Part shown: one piece after another, positions 63,866-64,000 of the stretch
Layout: the number at the start of each line of letters is the position of its first letter
Numbering within the stretch: position 1 is the stretch's first letter
DNA from: Brugia malayi
Taxonomy: Eukaryota; Nematoda; Chromadorea; Rhabditida; Onchocercidae
Length of the DNA stretch: 64,000 nt
Assembly (NCBI RefSeq): GCF_000002995.4
Contig: NW_025062477.1
Coordinates: 9,768,649-9,832,648 of the forward strand
Reading direction: 5' to 3'
The notes under the pieces: model-generated
The model's input: the letters and a program-made list of their open reading frames with translations, nothing else
Told to the model about the DNA's origin: nothing
Databases searched by the model: none
Position numbers and translations under genes: made by a program

Positions 63866-64000
63866 TTACATTGTGATGTCTGTTGCCGCTGCATCTCTCC
63901 GATGCGGTTCTTGATACACATCATCGTACTTTTTTCTACTACATCGTCCTGTGTGCATTTGGTTTTGTGGCGGATTTTGTTCCTGGTACAAAAATCGAAG
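63866..64000 (-). CDS. Possible 3'-terminal exon of a minus-strand gene, cut by the window edge
   Basis: From the right edge the minus strand reads 44 open codons to a TAA at 63866-63868. The peptide is polar and looks protein-like (RKKYDDVYQEPHRRDAAAT), unlike the hydrophobic noise typical of this DNA. A donor-like AT|GTAAAT overlaps the stop, so the exon might also continue by splicing. A second frame is also open here, which weakens the call. If real, a gene convergent with vps-13 begins beyond the window. Confidence 0.3.
   Translation of the reverse strand, partial: LRFLYQEQNPPQNQMHTGRCSRKKYDDVYQEPHRRDAAATDITM

Noticed and set aside
1..64000. CRISPR arrays, bacterial operons, phage genes, transposases
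   Set aside because: The window is spliced eukaryotic DNA. I saw no direct-repeat arrays, transposase or reverse-transcriptase motifs, and no bacterial-style gene packing.

Overview
This is eukaryotic DNA with many introns. It is AT-rich, almost every intron follows GT...(TTT)CAG, and six protein families can be read from spliced exons. The families, the compact introns and the likely trans-splice acceptors just upstream of start codons point to a nematode. The long introns, strong AT bias and intergenic spacing suggest a spirurid or filarial-type worm rather than Caenorhabditis. That placement is inference: no rDNA or mitochondrial marker is present.

All six recognised genes are on the + strand. 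Positions 1426-16168 hold the 3' part of a ZFHX3/ZFHX4/zfh-2 zinc-finger homeobox gene: C2H2 fingers, three homeodomains and C-terminal fingers. A 6.2 kb stretch without a recognised gene follows (16169-22322), with a T30 tract and a perfect 22-bp hairpin. Then come four short-to-medium genes: CCDC124 (22323-23843, ribosome-associated factor), UBL7 (24169-26040, ubiquitin-like/UBA protein), RPP38 (26957-28577, RNase P/MRP subunit of the L7Ae family) and INPP5F/Sac2 (29424-35083, phosphoinositide phosphatase). The rest is dominated by a complete VPS13A/C-type lipid-transfer gene (36761-61594). I resolved it into 62 exons with consistent phases, giving 3,274 codons plus stop. The right edge (61595-64000) has no recognised gene but contains exon-like pieces on both strands.

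Functionally the set is mixed. INPP5F and VPS13 both act in phosphoinositide and lipid handling at endosomal or contact-site membranes. CCDC124 and RPP38 serve translation and tRNA/rRNA processing. UBL7 is a ubiquitin-pathway adaptor. The short gap between CCDC124 and UBL7 (325 bp), plus acceptor-like sites close to several ATGs, would fit spliced-leader processing and perhaps an operon, which only transcript data can show.

The most distinctive sequence observations are four. A perfect 42-bp tandem duplication in INPP5F copies a 3' splice site plus 14 codons in frame. Two introns in the same gene appear to use GC donors. The zfh-2 gene lacks the homeodomain that corresponds to vertebrate homeodomain 3. 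An exact short-loop hairpin lies downstream of zfh-2. I did not find a convincing wholly new system. Exon coordinates were placed by hand and may be off by one base in places.
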